A stretch of DNA of 64,000 nt from Sphingomonadales bacterium (GCA_016720115.1 JADJXT010000001.1:1426001-1490000), one strand, 5' to 3'. Counted from the stretch's first letter, positions 16,089 to 24,915 are shown. The notes: generated by a model not told the origin, from the letters alone. Numbers and translations are program-made.

Positions 16089-17354
16089 CTACGCTTTGCG
16101 CGCGCCTCGCCAGGCCTGGTATTGTCTGTTTCTCCGCGCGGTAAGCAGTTGCTGGCAAATGAGAGCCCAAAGCGGTGAGACCTCCGACTTGGGTCGTTTG
16201 CCTCTACCCATCCGGCGCAATTGGAACTTCGTCACACCCATGCGCGCCAGGCTGGCGAGGCCCTGCTTCTTCAACTTGATTTCGGGCAAGGTGACGGCAA
16301 ATTCTTCCTGTCGCCAGCGATTGGGGAGGTCGGGAGCGAAAGCGAGCGCCTGGGCGATGCCGATCATCTCGACGCCTGCGCGACCATCTTCCGCTTCCAG
16401 CGCCTCTATGGCCACAGCGCGGCGGCGAATGCCGCCTGTGACCATGATGGGCATGGTCGCTACGCTCTGAATGTCGCGCGCAAAATCGATGAAATAGGCT
16501 TCGCGCGCGCGGGTGCTGGCCTTTTGCGGCGCCCCGTGCATGGCGGGACTTTCGTAGCTGCCGCCAGAAATCTCTACCAGGTCGACCGGCAGGTCGTTGA
16601 GCAGCCGTACCACGCCAAGCGCATCCTCCGGCTCGAAGCCGCCCTTCTGGAAGTCTGCGGAATTGAGCTTCACGCCCAGGGCGAATCCCGGCGACACGAG
16701 CGCACGAATGGCCTTCACAATCTCAAATAATATTCGTGCGCGGTTTTCAAGCGGCCCTCCCCATTGATCGGTGCGCCGGTTCGTAATGGGAGACAGAAAC
16801 TGGCTCAGCAAGTAGCCGTGGGCTGCATGGATCTGCACGCCATCGAAACCAGCGCTTTCGGCGAGTTTGGACGTTGCGGCGAACTGCTCGATAACTCGCG
16901 CAATGTCCGTCTCGCCCATCGCGCGAGGCGTGGCGAACATCTTCGAGAAGCCGCCCATCTCCATGGAAATGGCAGATGGCGCTATGGCTTCGGGGTTGTT
17001 GGCGGCAAACACCTGTCGCCCCGGATGGTTGATCTGCATCCATATCCGGCCGCCAGCAGACTTTCCGGCCTCGGCCCACTTGCGAAACGGGCCCAATGGC
17101 TGTTGCGAGTCGAGAATGACTCCGCCGGGCCCCGTAACCGCATCTGCCGCAACCATGACATTGCCGGTCAACAGCAATCCGGTGCCGCCTCGGGCCCACG
17201 CATCATAGAGGTGTAGCAGTTCGGCACCGGGCAAATGCCTTTGGTCGGCCATATTCTCCTCCATCGCGGCTTTGGCGATGCGGTTGGGTATTATTTGGCC
17301 GTTTGGCAGAACCAGTGGTTCGAACAGGCGGGAAATGGCGGTAAAATCGTTCAT
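16089..17354 (-). CDS. NADH:flavin oxidoreductase, Old Yellow Enzyme family
   Basis: 421 residues from ATG 17354. An FMN-dependent TIM barrel: RLFEPLVLPNGQIIPNRIAKA at the N-terminus, WMQINHPGRQ, GFDGVQIHAAHGYLLSQFLS with the substrate-binding His-Ala-Ala-His, the NRRTDQWGGPLENR motif, and PIMVTGGIRRR in the phosphate-binding region. It resembles single-domain alkene/enone reductases, without the 4Fe-4S C-terminal domain of 2,4-dienoyl-CoA reductase. The C-terminus carries an extra basic extension of about 50 residues. It is divergent from merR across a MerR-type promoter, so induction by the MerR ligand is likely. Confidence 0.88.
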   Translation of the reverse strand: MNDFTAISRLFEPLVLPNGQIIPNRIAKAAMEENMADQRHLPGAELLHLYDAWARGGTGLLLTGNVMVAADAVTGPGGVILDSQQPLGPFRKWAEAGKSAGGRIWMQINHPGRQVFAANNPEAIAPSAISMEMGGFSKMFATPRAMGETDIARVIEQFAATSKLAESAGFDGVQIHAAHGYLLSQFLSPITNRRTDQWGGPLENRARILFEIVKAIRALVSPGFALGVKLNSADFQKGGFEPEDALGVVRLLNDLPVDLVEISGGSYESPAMHGAPQKASTRAREAYFIDFARDIQSVATMPIMVTGGIRRRAVAIEALEAEDGRAGVEMIGIAQALAFAPDLPNRWRQEEFAVTLPEIKLKKQGLASLARMGVTKFQLRRMGRGKRPKSEVSPLWALICQQLLTARRNRQYQAWRGARKA

Positions 17355-17385
17355 GGAAATGGTCCTCGACAACGCTTGCGAGGCC

Positions 17386-17416
17386 ATATAGGGTTTAAAC
17401 CTAGGTTTAAGGTCAA
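17386..17416 (-). promoter_or_regulatory. MerR-type promoter/operator for the OYE gene
   Basis: On the minus strand, TTGACC (17416-17411) and TATATG (17390-17385) are 20 bases apart; read as CTATAT, 19 apart. The over-long spacer holds a perfect 16-base palindrome TTAAACCTAGGTTTAA at 17395-17410. This is the arrangement that MerR regulators untwist to activate transcription. It lies between the OYE start and the merR start. Confidence 0.8.
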
Positions 17417-17425
17417 GGGCAAAAA

Positions 17426-17782
17426 ATGAAAATCGGTGAAATTGCGAAAGCCGCTGGGGTCACCGCCTCGCGCATCCGGTTCTATGAAAAGCGCGGCATC
17501 ATCCCGCCCGCCCTTCGCGGCGAAAATGGCTATCGCGATTACTCGCCCGATCTTGTCGGGACGTTGCGATACATCGATCAGGCGCAACGGCTCGGCTTTA
17601 CCTTGCGCGAGATCGTTGATGTAGAACCTGGAACGGGGGAGCATCCCGTTTCATGCACCGTCGCGATAGAATTGCTGACTGAGAAGCTTGCTGCCGTGGA
17701 TGAAGTGATTGCCGAGGCAAAGGAACGCAAGCAACGGATAAAGGCGTTGATCGCAGAACTGGACAAGACAGAGGCGCTGTAG
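17426..17782 (+). CDS. MerR family transcriptional regulator
   Basis: 118 residues. The N-terminal winged-helix domain reads MKIGEIAKAAGVTASRIRFY then EKRGIIPP and NGYRDY, followed by a long dimerisation coiled coil (AIELLTEKLAAVDEVIAEAKERKQRIKALIAEL). A single Cys (HPVSCTV, about residue 76) lies near the start of that helix, and there is no C-terminal metal-binding cluster. That makes metal sensing unlikely and a redox or small-molecule signal more likely. The start is ten bases from the palindromic operator, so it probably also controls itself. Confidence 0.88.
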   Translation: MKIGEIAKAAGVTASRIRFYEKRGIIPPALRGENGYRDYSPDLVGTLRYIDQAQRLGFTLREIVDVEPGTGEHPVSCTVAIELLTEKLAAVDEVIAEAKERKQRIKALIAELDKTEAL

Positions 17783-17790
17783 AGGAAACC

Positions 17791-18009
17791 CTAGGCGGCG
17801 TGGACAAATCTGAGCCAGTATCTGGCGGTGGCGAGATGGACCATGCCAAGGAAGCTGTCGGCAAGCTGGTCGTAGCGCGTATCAATTGCACGGTTGATCT
17901 TGAGGTGACCGAACATGCGCTCGATGCGGTTGCGCTGCTTGTATCGCGCCCGGTCATGTTCGATCTTCACACGGCGGTTTGATTTGCCGGGGATAGTTCT
18001 ACGTATCAT
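17791..18009 (-). pseudogene. IS5-family transposase remnant (C-terminal fragment)
   Basis: 72 codons matching the C-terminal end of IS5-type DDE transposases: IPGKSNRRVKIEHDRARYKQ, then RNRIERMFGHLKINRAIDTRYD, containing the catalytic Glu of the YREK-like segment, and ATARYWLRF. The N-terminal two thirds, with both catalytic Asp residues, are absent, so it cannot be functional. No clear terminal inverted repeats were found. It marks the start of decayed DNA. Confidence 0.8.
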
Positions 18010-19217
18010 ATAAAAGTAACTTTTTATCAGTTGCTAAGCTTCCTAGTTCAATAAAAGCCCTGCCACCATTTGGTCCAAAATCCTCAGAAGAGCAGGTCTT
18101 CCAACGGTTTCAGAGCTTCGATGGCACATAAAACCGTCACATACGGAGCTGAGGAACTGGCCAATAAGGAAGACCTAATCAACCGCAACTCACTGAGTTG
18201 GCGGCAATGGGTCTTGCCACCTTGCCGCTCTAAATCTCGGTATGCTCCGCTATCACCTCCCAGCCTAGCGACTGGCAGAGAGACAGGGCTGCTTGGTGCT
18301 GTGCTTCAAGGCCAAGCCCTGAGCGCCTTCTGTTCTGCGGTCGATACCCGGTAGTAAGCTACCACTCTGCACATGATCCAGTCTCCATACAAAACCACGT
18401 AACGAAGGTTGGTCTGAAGCTCATGCGCTCGGTTCGATCTGCTGCTCTGGTTCAACCGATCAAGCTACCCTTGGCTCTTGATTCAAAATAGAGCTTCACA
18501 CCATCTCGCGCTACCCCTCATCGAGCCTTTGGTTGCGGTGCAACATTCTTCGGTAATGCAAAGCGACCGACAGGTAACTTCGCGTAAAATAACTGTCCTT
18601 TTATGATACATTGCCAGTTTCTTCTCACTTGCTGCATGGACTCGCAACGACCGAACACCAAAAAATGTTCAACAGATTTTTCCTGTGTCAGAATGCGACG
18701 ATGTCGCGTGCCGATTCTGGTGTCGTATGTCGGCTGTCGTTAACCTTCGCCTATTGCTGGAATCATGCCATCGTGGTTCTGATTCCTCATTTTTGGTGGT
18801 GCCGCCAATCATGTGACGACACCGCAAATACATCTCCGAGACGCACCAGTTTGCAACCGTTCGGCGCAAACGCATTTTTGCCATCAAACTAAAAACCAAG
18901 AACATATTGCGGTTCAAATTTTTCATGCTGTAAAATTCACCGCTTGTCGTTGCTGAATCATGTGTTAACAAAAGAACACAACGAGTCGCTAACAAGTCTG
19001 TATGCGGTACGGGAAAATCCGGCAGCATCATTGGAAGTCTTGAGGGGTAGTCGTAGAGTAATGCAATGGGGTGACGAAAACGGCGGGCCGCTGTTTTTGC
19101 AAAAAATCTGAAACCGTAGATTGGCGCGTGGGATATCGGATAACGTTATCTGCGTCGTTTCGTTCGATTGCTGTTCGCGAGGCACCGCTTTCGGCTTCCG
19201 GTAACCGGAGGCGAGAA
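18010..19217. other. Gene-poor stretch between IS remnant and csgF
   Basis: About 1.2 kb with no convincing gene on either strand. The short frames present lack family motifs, ribosome-binding sites and the codon bias of the neighbours. The base composition is visibly more AT-rich than the flanks (for example around 18000-18060 and 18880-18990). It probably contains island debris on the left and the promoter and regulatory region of the curli operon on the right (about 18900-19217). I could not assign a specific operator. Confidence 0.6.
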
Positions 19218-19646
19218 ATGCGTTTTGACAAGATATTGCTCGGCATCGTCTTGTTGTCCTGTCCATTTGGATCGGCGGCGATTGCACAGGATATCGTTTA
19301 CCAGCCCGTCAACCCTTCATTTGGCGGCAATCCGTTCAATTCAAACCATTTGCTGGGCGTGGCGAATGCCCAGAACGACTATCGCGACCCGCGCACGACG
19401 AGCAATTCGTCGCAAGCCGACATTTTCGCGCGGCAGTTGCAGTCGCGACTGCTTTCCGCGCTCTCTTCGCAGATAATCGATGCTATATTCGGTGAGAATC
19501 CGCAGGAATCGGGAACGATTTCGTTTGGTGGTCAGACCATCAACTTCTTCCGGTCGCTGGATTCAGTGACAATAACCATTGTTAATGACGAGACCAGCGA
19601 AGAAACCGTCATCGTCGTGCCGTTGTTTGTGGATGTTGCTCAATGA
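19218..19646 (+). CDS. csgF: Curli assembly protein CsgF
   Basis: 142 residues, close to E. coli CsgF. A signal peptide (residues 1-22, ending AAIA) is followed by QDIVYQPVNPSFGGNPFNSN, the N-terminal segment that inserts into the CsgG pore, then HLLGVANAQNDYRDP and a C-terminal beta-rich part with ITIVNDETSEETVIVVP. CsgF caps the secretion pore and couples it to the nucleator at the cell surface. The GGAGGCGAG site before 19218 fixes the start. It overlaps csgG by 4 bases (ATGA). First gene of the curli cluster. Confidence 0.93.
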   Translation: MRFDKILLGIVLLSCPFGSAAIAQDIVYQPVNPSFGGNPFNSNHLLGVANAQNDYRDPRTTSNSSQADIFARQLQSRLLSALSSQIIDAIFGENPQESGTISFGGQTINFFRSLDSVTITIVNDETSEETVIVVPLFVDVAQ

Positions 19647-20626
19647 AGAGTGTCAAGCGTTTGAGTAAGCTCGCATTTTGCAGCGTTGCACTGGCATCGC
19701 TTGCCGCGTGTACAACGGTCGGCACCAGTGGCCGGGATGCCATTCCTGAAAGCACGAGCCTCGCTTTTTTCCCGAAAAAAACCCAGACCCAGTTGTTGCT
19801 TAACGATCTGCCCGCACCTGAAAGGCAGGTGGCGATCGCGGTTTACGGCTTCACCGATCAGACGGGCCAGTTCAAGCCCAACGAGGCGGGGCAGACGCTG
19901 TCGCGCGCCGTAACGCAAGGCGCCGGTTCGATGCTGGTAAAGGCGTTGCAGGAAGCCGGAAACCGCAACTGGTTCACCATAGTCGAGCGCGAACGGCTGG
20001 ATAACCTGCTCAAAGAGCGCCAGATCATCCGCGAAATGCGCCAGCGCTATTTGGGCGAAGAGGAAATCAACACACAGGCGTTGCCCGCCTTGCTGTTTGC
20101 TGGCGTGCTGATCGAAGGCGGCATTGTTGGCTACGATACCAACACCTTGACCGGTGGTGCAGGGGCAGCGTTCCTCGGCATCGGTGCGCGACAGGAATAT
20201 CGCCAGGACACCGTGACCGTCTATCTGCGCGCGGTTTCGGTGCGGACCGGCGAAGTGCTAACCAACGTCACCGCATCGAAAACCATCGCCTCGCAGGCGC
20301 TGGGTGCAAGTGCGTTCAAATTCGTTGCGTTCAAGGAATTGCTGGAGGCAGAGGCGGGCTTTACCACCAACGAACCCGATCAGGTCGCGTTGCAGCAGGC
20401 AATCGAAAAGGCGGTTTACGGGCTGATCATGGAAGGCGAAGAGCTGGACCTGTGGCGCTTTGCCGACAAGCAAAAAGCTGCGCCGATGATCGCGAGCTAT
20501 CGCGCAGAGCGTGACGGCAATTTCAGTTCGCGCGACGTGCAGGAGGCCGCGCAGCAATGGCGTGCTGCCGGGCCCACGAACGTCGTCAGCAAGAAAGAAG
20601 AGGTTGATCGGAAAGGGGGGTCCTGA
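19643..20626 (+). CDS. csgG: Curli production assembly/transport lipoprotein CsgG
   Basis: 327 residues. A lipobox (LASLAAC, Cys about 22) anchors it to the outer membrane, where nonameric CsgG forms the curlin export pore. Core features are PERQVAIAVYGFTDQTGQFK, TQGAGSMLVKALQEAG, WFTIVERERLDNLLKERQII, ALLFAGVLIEGGIVGYDTNT and the transmembrane hairpins around RQDTVTVYLRAVSVRTGEVL. It is about 50 residues longer than E. coli CsgG, mainly through a charged C-terminal tail. Coupled to csgF by an ATGA overlap. The 203 bases that follow hold no gene and lead to the curlin. Confidence 0.95.
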   Translation: MKSVKRLSKLAFCSVALASLAACTTVGTSGRDAIPESTSLAFFPKKTQTQLLLNDLPAPERQVAIAVYGFTDQTGQFKPNEAGQTLSRAVTQGAGSMLVKALQEAGNRNWFTIVERERLDNLLKERQIIREMRQRYLGEEEINTQALPALLFAGVLIEGGIVGYDTNTLTGGAGAAFLGIGARQEYRQDTVTVYLRAVSVRTGEVLTNVTASKTIASQALGASAFKFVAFKELLEAEAGFTTNEPDQVALQQAIEKAVYGLIMEGEELDLWRFADKQKAAPMIASYRAERDGNFSSRDVQEAAQQWRAAGPTNVVSKKEEVDRKGGS

Positions 20627-20829
20627 GGGACGTTCCGTTCAAACAACGACGGCGGTCAGATGCTCCGGGGCCGCCACAGATAAGGTCGACGGAGAGAAGA
20701 AACGGCACGCACTGGAGTTGCACCTCCTGTGCGCGCCAGGAAAGTAGGTCGGTGAAAACCTGATGGGGTCTCTGCGTCTAGCGCGCAGTGACTTCGTGGG
20801 TATCGCCTTTTTGCAAAGGATATGCAACC

Positions 20830-22392
20830 ATGAAGAAGTCCATTCTCACGAGCGTTTCTGCCGCTGCGCTGATGTTCAGCGCCTCGGCAATGGCCAACAA
20901 TAACAGCTCAACTGTCACCCAGCCAGGCTCGGCCGCAACGGCAGTGGTAAGCCAAAATGGCACCGATTCCGTCTCCACGATTTTTCAAGATGGCACCGGA
21001 AATGATGCTGATGTCAATCAGGACGGTTCGATTGCCGGTGGCACGTCAACCATCAGCCAAACGGGTGATGACAATCTGGCCGAAGTCGACCAGTCGGATG
21101 ACGGCAGCGATGCTCTTAACGTAGCTCCGCCGATCAACATCTCGACAATCACCCAGGACGGCAGCAGCAACGAAGCCCGGGTGGCTCAAGACACCACTGG
21201 CAATTCCGGCCTTTCCGTATCTGCTATCGGCCAATCGGGCCATGACAACGAGGCGACTGTCGGCCAGATCGACGATTATCAGGAATCGTACATCACGCAA
21301 AGCAGCGATGGCAACACCGCCACGGTCAATCAGGGCGATCCGGTCTTGCTGGCCACCGAAAACAGCTTTGGCAACAACAGCTACATCAACCAGGGTGGTA
21401 CCGGCAATAACGACGCAATTGTTGACCAGAATGGCAATTACGGGCTGAGCTCGATCGACCAGACCGGTGGTAATAACCTTGCAACGGTTACCCAGTTTGA
21501 GGGTGAGCAATTTCCGTTTAACACAACGAATAATGCTTCGTCGGTGTTGCAGTCGGGTACTGGGGGCGTTGCAACGGTTACGCAGTCGGGCGTCAACAGT
21601 TCGGGTGTCGATCAGCAGGCAAGCAATAACTATGCCGTTGTGAACCAGACCGGCGCCAACAGCTCTTCGGTGTTGCAGCTTGCCAATGGCAATGCCGCCC
21701 GCGTCACGCAGGATGGCGCCAACAACTCGTCATCGGTTGTGCAGAACTCCGTTGGCGGATCGCTGTCCTACACTTCCTTCGAGCTTGGTGAAGCCGTATT
21801 GAACGATCCAAATAATACGGCCTATGCGGTTGTGCAGCAGGATGGTGCTGGCCTGATTTCGCAGATATCGTCGACCGGCGCGTCGAACTTCGCCTACATC
21901 CAGCAGGCAGGATCGGCGAACGAATCCTATGTCAACCAGACCGGCAACGGTACGGCGGCATTTGTCGAACAGGCTGGTATTGCGAACAAGTCCTTCTTCA
22001 CGCAGACCGGTTCATTGACCAATGTTTCGACCTCGGAAACGCCCGGCGTCGGCAGCAATAACATAGCTGCCGCTCAGGGCGTTCACCAGACCGGCGATCG
22101 CAACTTCTCGTCCGTGCTTCAATCGGGCTCAGCGTCGTCGTTCACGACAGCACTGGCTGGACGGAATTCGGTCAACGTCCTGCAGACTGGTGACGATAAC
22201 GATTCGTTTATCGATCAAGGCGGCATCGACAACAAAGCCAGCCTTGCCCAGGATGGCAATTTGAACGTGTCGTACATCACGCAGACCGGAACGAACAATA
22301 CCGCCACGGTCAGCCAAGGTTCAAACTCCAACTATTCGAGTGTGAACCAAAGCGGAAATAACAGCACTGCGACCGTGACGCAGGGACTGTAA
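20830..22392 (+). CDS. Giant curlin-repeat protein (major amyloid subunit, CsgA-like)
   Basis: 520 residues after a clear AAAGGA site. A signal peptide (residues 1-22, ending ASAMA) is followed by about twenty imperfect curlin repeats of 20-25 residues built on the pattern S-x5-Q-x-G-x2-N-x-A-x3-Q, for example SYINQGGTGNNDAIVDQNG and SYITQTGTNNTATVSQGS. It is rich in Asn, Gln, Ser, Thr and Gly, with almost no Lys or Cys, as expected for a beta-helical amyloid. E. coli CsgA has five repeats, so this subunit is about four times larger. Some units are broken by inserts (around residues 310-330 and 400-415). It ends at a strong hairpin before the second curlin. Confidence 0.9.
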   Translation: MKKSILTSVSAAALMFSASAMANNNSSTVTQPGSAATAVVSQNGTDSVSTIFQDGTGNDADVNQDGSIAGGTSTISQTGDDNLAEVDQSDDGSDALNVAPPINISTITQDGSSNEARVAQDTTGNSGLSVSAIGQSGHDNEATVGQIDDYQESYITQSSDGNTATVNQGDPVLLATENSFGNNSYINQGGTGNNDAIVDQNGNYGLSSIDQTGGNNLATVTQFEGEQFPFNTTNNASSVLQSGTGGVATVTQSGVNSSGVDQQASNNYAVVNQTGANSSSVLQLANGNAARVTQDGANNSSSVVQNSVGGSLSYTSFELGEAVLNDPNNTAYAVVQQDGAGLISQISSTGASNFAYIQQAGSANESYVNQTGNGTAAFVEQAGIANKSFFTQTGSLTNVSTSETPGVGSNNIAAAQGVHQTGDRNFSSVLQSGSASSFTTALAGRNSVNVLQTGDDNDSFIDQGGIDNKASLAQDGNLNVSYITQTGTNNTATVSQGSNSNYSSVNQSGNNSTATVTQGL

Positions 22393-22399
22393 CGAAATT

Positions 22400-22427
22400 G
22401 GCCGACGCCCTTAATGGGGCGTCGGCC
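22400..22427. terminator. Hairpin between the two curlin genes
   Basis: The arms GGCCGACGCCC (22400-22410) and GGGCGTCGGCC (22417-22427) pair perfectly over 11 bases with a 6-base loop. ATTTCC follows and AAATT precedes, so the T-tract is weak. Placed 8 bases after the giant curlin stop, it may partly terminate or protect the message and set a high ratio of major to minor curlin. Confidence 0.7.
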
Positions 22428-22514
22428 ATTTCCAAAAGGTTTGGAACGAACGCAGTTCGCTCATTTCCCGCTGCGCGCAAAGTCAAAGCGCCAGAACCGG
22501 ACAGGATGCCGACC

Positions 22515-23171
22515 ATGAGATTTTCATCACTTGCCGTTTTGCCTTTGCTTGTCGGGATTCTGGCATTGTCGCCAGCTTCTGCACTGGGCGAAGACGGCAA
22601 CACCGGAAATGAAGGTGGGCAGTCCACGGCAGAGATCCCCCAGCCCACTGGCTATGACAGTGGTGCCTATATCAATCAGATCGGTAACATCAACGTTGCC
22701 CGCATCGACCAGTCTGCGCCGTCGCAATATATGCGGATCGCGCAGCAGGGCGACGGCAATGACGCGAATGCCCGGCAGCAGGGTGGCGCCCAGTTCGCCG
22801 AACTGTCGCAGCAGGGCCACGACAATTTGGCCGAGGTCGAACAGCAGGGCGCAGGCGAAAATATTCTCTATCTGTCGCAGCAAGGCAATGCGAACGGGGC
22901 GACAGTGGCGCAGCGCGAAAGCGGGGTCACCTACAACGCAGCAGTCGTTTTTCAGCAGGGCGACGGCAATGATCTGTCGCTGATTCAGGATGGCAGCGAC
23001 AACCAGGCCGTGCTCGTGCAAAATGGCGATGACAATGCCCTCACGGCAACGCAAACCGGCGATAGCAACCGGCTGCAATGGACACAGCAGGGCGACGGTC
23101 TTTCTGACCTGTTGATCCAGCAGACAGGTGGTGCCAATGTCCAGATCACCCAAAGCAATGGCGGAAAGTAA
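22515..23171 (+). CDS. Second curlin-repeat protein (CsgB-like or minor subunit)
   Basis: 218 residues from ATG 22515 (AGGA eight bases upstream; ATG 22506 would be too close to it). A signal peptide (ends SPASALG) is followed by about seven curlin units of about 22 residues with Gln-Gln-Gly-x-Gly-Asn spacing, for example MRIAQQGDGNDANARQQGG and AVLVQNGDDNALTATQTGD. Compared with the giant curlin it has more Gln and Asp and a few Arg/Lys, and it ends with a non-repeat NGGK tail. Size and position suggest the nucleator (CsgB role), but this assignment is inferred from context. Confidence 0.85.
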   Translation: MRFSSLAVLPLLVGILALSPASALGEDGNTGNEGGQSTAEIPQPTGYDSGAYINQIGNINVARIDQSAPSQYMRIAQQGDGNDANARQQGGAQFAELSQQGHDNLAEVEQQGAGENILYLSQQGNANGATVAQRESGVTYNAAVVFQQGDGNDLSLIQDGSDNQAVLVQNGDDNALTATQTGDSNRLQWTQQGDGLSDLLIQQTGGANVQITQSNGGK

Positions 23172-23255
23172 TGGCCAGCGGCCGGACGGACGAGCCCGCT
23201 GTCCCAGCCGCGAATAATGTGGAGAATATGAAGCAACAGGGAGCGGATTTGGAAA

Positions 23256-24230
23256 GTGGCTAAGCCGAATATCAGCCATATACCCTTGTGGGGCCTGTCG
23301 GCACTGGCCGCAGGTTCCTTCGGTGCCTCGTGGTCCTACCCCGGCCAGGCCGGGCTTGAGGTGGACGCAGTTTCCCCGCCGAAAAGCCATGCCGCGCAAA
23401 TCCGCGCCTTGGCATATTTTCGGCAAACGCCATCGGTGTTGCCAGATGTGCAGCGCAGTGTGAGGCAGGCCGAAGCAATAGCGAACAGTCGCCTGCCTGT
23501 TAAGGCCGAACCGGGCAGGAATGAGGGGCTGGCAGGCTTGCTGGATACAGGCAGCATTGCTGCTCAATCGATCACCGGGCAGCCCGTCGCGATAGCATCG
23601 CCAGCCCTTGCGGCAGCCAAGCCCGACATAGGGAGCCTCCCGCCATTTTCCGCTATGTTGCCGGAACGCAGCGCCGTTGGCATTGTTGATGTGCCACAGG
23701 TCGGCGCGCTAAAATCGTCCGCAAACAGGATGGTTGTCGCCGCTGCTGCTGCTGTGCCGAGAATCCCGTCCGATCACGCCGGGGCAGGAATGCAATCTGC
23801 CAATGATCGGGCAGTCTATGGCACATCGGCGCAGAATGCCTACAAGGTGTATTTCCCGCAGGCCGAACCCTCGGCACCAGGCAACGCCACCGACGGCAAC
23901 CAAACTTCGGCGGGATCACCCGAAGAGGACAATCGCGTATTAACAAGGCGCGGATCCTATCTGTTTTACGAAGATGCAGCGACCAGCGATGTCGCCGACA
24001 ATATCAAGACCAGCCTCAACACGCATGGGGCGGGCAGCAGCAAGGCTGTTTTGGACGCAATCGCCGCCGCAAATAAAGCTGCCGAGGCACAAGAACTCAC
24101 CTCCCCTCCGTTACAGAAACAACCGTTGAATTTTGGCGATCGCTCTCCCGAACCCTCGACGCAGCCAAATAGCCAGGCGAATATGGCGGCGATGGGGGCA
24201 TCGAATGGAGGCGGCAATGCAGAGCGTTAG
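23256..24230 (+). CDS. Curli-locus protein, function unknown
   Basis: 324 residues starting with GTG 23256, which follows GGATTTGGAAA. The first 35 residues contain a weakly hydrophobic stretch (IPLWGLSALAAGSFGASW) that could be an export signal. The rest is Ala/Pro/Ser-rich without recognised domains. A SYLFYEDAATSDVADNIKTS segment near residue 235 is the most ordered-looking part, and the C-terminus is Pro/Asn/Gln-rich. It overlaps the next gene by 14 bases and lies between a curlin gene and the csgH-like gene on the same strand. A part in curli export or surface attachment is a guess from position. Confidence 0.6.
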   Translation: MAKPNISHIPLWGLSALAAGSFGASWSYPGQAGLEVDAVSPPKSHAAQIRALAYFRQTPSVLPDVQRSVRQAEAIANSRLPVKAEPGRNEGLAGLLDTGSIAAQSITGQPVAIASPALAAAKPDIGSLPPFSAMLPERSAVGIVDVPQVGALKSSANRMVVAAAAAVPRIPSDHAGAGMQSANDRAVYGTSAQNAYKVYFPQAEPSAPGNATDGNQTSAGSPEEDNRVLTRRGSYLFYEDAATSDVADNIKTSLNTHGAGSSKAVLDAIAAANKAAEAQELTSPPLQKQPLNFGDRSPEPSTQPNSQANMAAMGASNGGGNAER

Positions 24231-24915
24231 CATTATGCTGGCCAGTGTATGGCTGACTGCTGCGATGCAGTCTTCGGCGACGATCGAGCAGGTTCCACCG
24301 GCCAGCGATGTGCCCATGGAGCGAAGCGTAACTCAAGAGAACGCGCCCAACCGAAAATTGAATGTCGATGATACCGCCCAATTGGGCGGGAACAATGGTG
24401 CGCCGGGCGGACAAGTGCAGTTGACCGCCGAAAAATCCGGCAAAGAAGTCGATCAGTTGGGCAAGCGCGACCGCAATCCGCAATCCACCCAAAATCTGTC
24501 GGATCGCAGACAGGGCTTTGACACAAGGGTGGTCAAGCTGGAAGGCACCGACAGATGCAGCGCCGAACTGCTGTCATCGCAGGACCGTGAATATTGCCAG
24601 CGGATAATCGAGAATCGTTCTGCCGAATATACAGGGCCGAGGGAAATCGAGTTGTCCCCGGAACAGGAACTGCTCGCGAAACGAAACCCAAAGCTGATCG
24701 ATGGCGGTACGGACGCCGCGATCAAACGCCTGACAACCAATCGCAATTCCTCTGACGACGCCGATAGTCAGGCGATTGCCTCAACGGTGTTGGCTGGGCA
24801 GGGTGAAGCAACTCCGACTGCGGGCGCGCAACCTGCCGAAAACAATCTGAGCGCGGAAACACAGGCATTGATAGATGCCATCGTCAAAAATGTCTCGGGC
24901 AACCCAGGGCCCTGA
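24217..24915 (+). CDS. Exported curli-locus protein with two Cys, function unknown
   Basis: 232 residues from ATG 24217, with GGAGG five bases upstream. A short signal-like segment (SIMLASVWLTAAMQSSA) opens the protein. A Gln/Asn/Gly-rich linker follows (DTAQLGGNNGAPGGQVQL). The central block DRCSAELLSSQDREYC with RIIENRSAEY holds two Cys 14 positions apart that could form a disulfide, followed by LSPEQELLAKRN. I recognise no family, though this block looks like a compact helical motif. It overlaps the gene before it and is 1 base from the csgH-like gene, so it belongs to the curli operon. Confidence 0.6.
   Translation: MQSVSIMLASVWLTAAMQSSATIEQVPPASDVPMERSVTQENAPNRKLNVDDTAQLGGNNGAPGGQVQLTAEKSGKEVDQLGKRDRNPQSTQNLSDRRQGFDTRVVKLEGTDRCSAELLSSQDREYCQRIIENRSAEYTGPREIELSPEQELLAKRNPKLIDGGTDAAIKRLTTNRNSSDDADSQAIASTVLAGQGEATPTAGAQPAENNLSAETQALIDAIVKNVSGNPGP

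Noticed and set aside
18070..18354. 94-codon ORF in the gene-poor region
   Set aside because: No motif, no ribosome-binding site, and composition unlike the neighbours; judged random.
22398..22514. Longer start for the second curlin (at 22398 or 22506)
   Set aside because: The 22398 form has no signal peptide at the N-terminus and reads across the hairpin; the 22506 ATG is too near the AGGA site.
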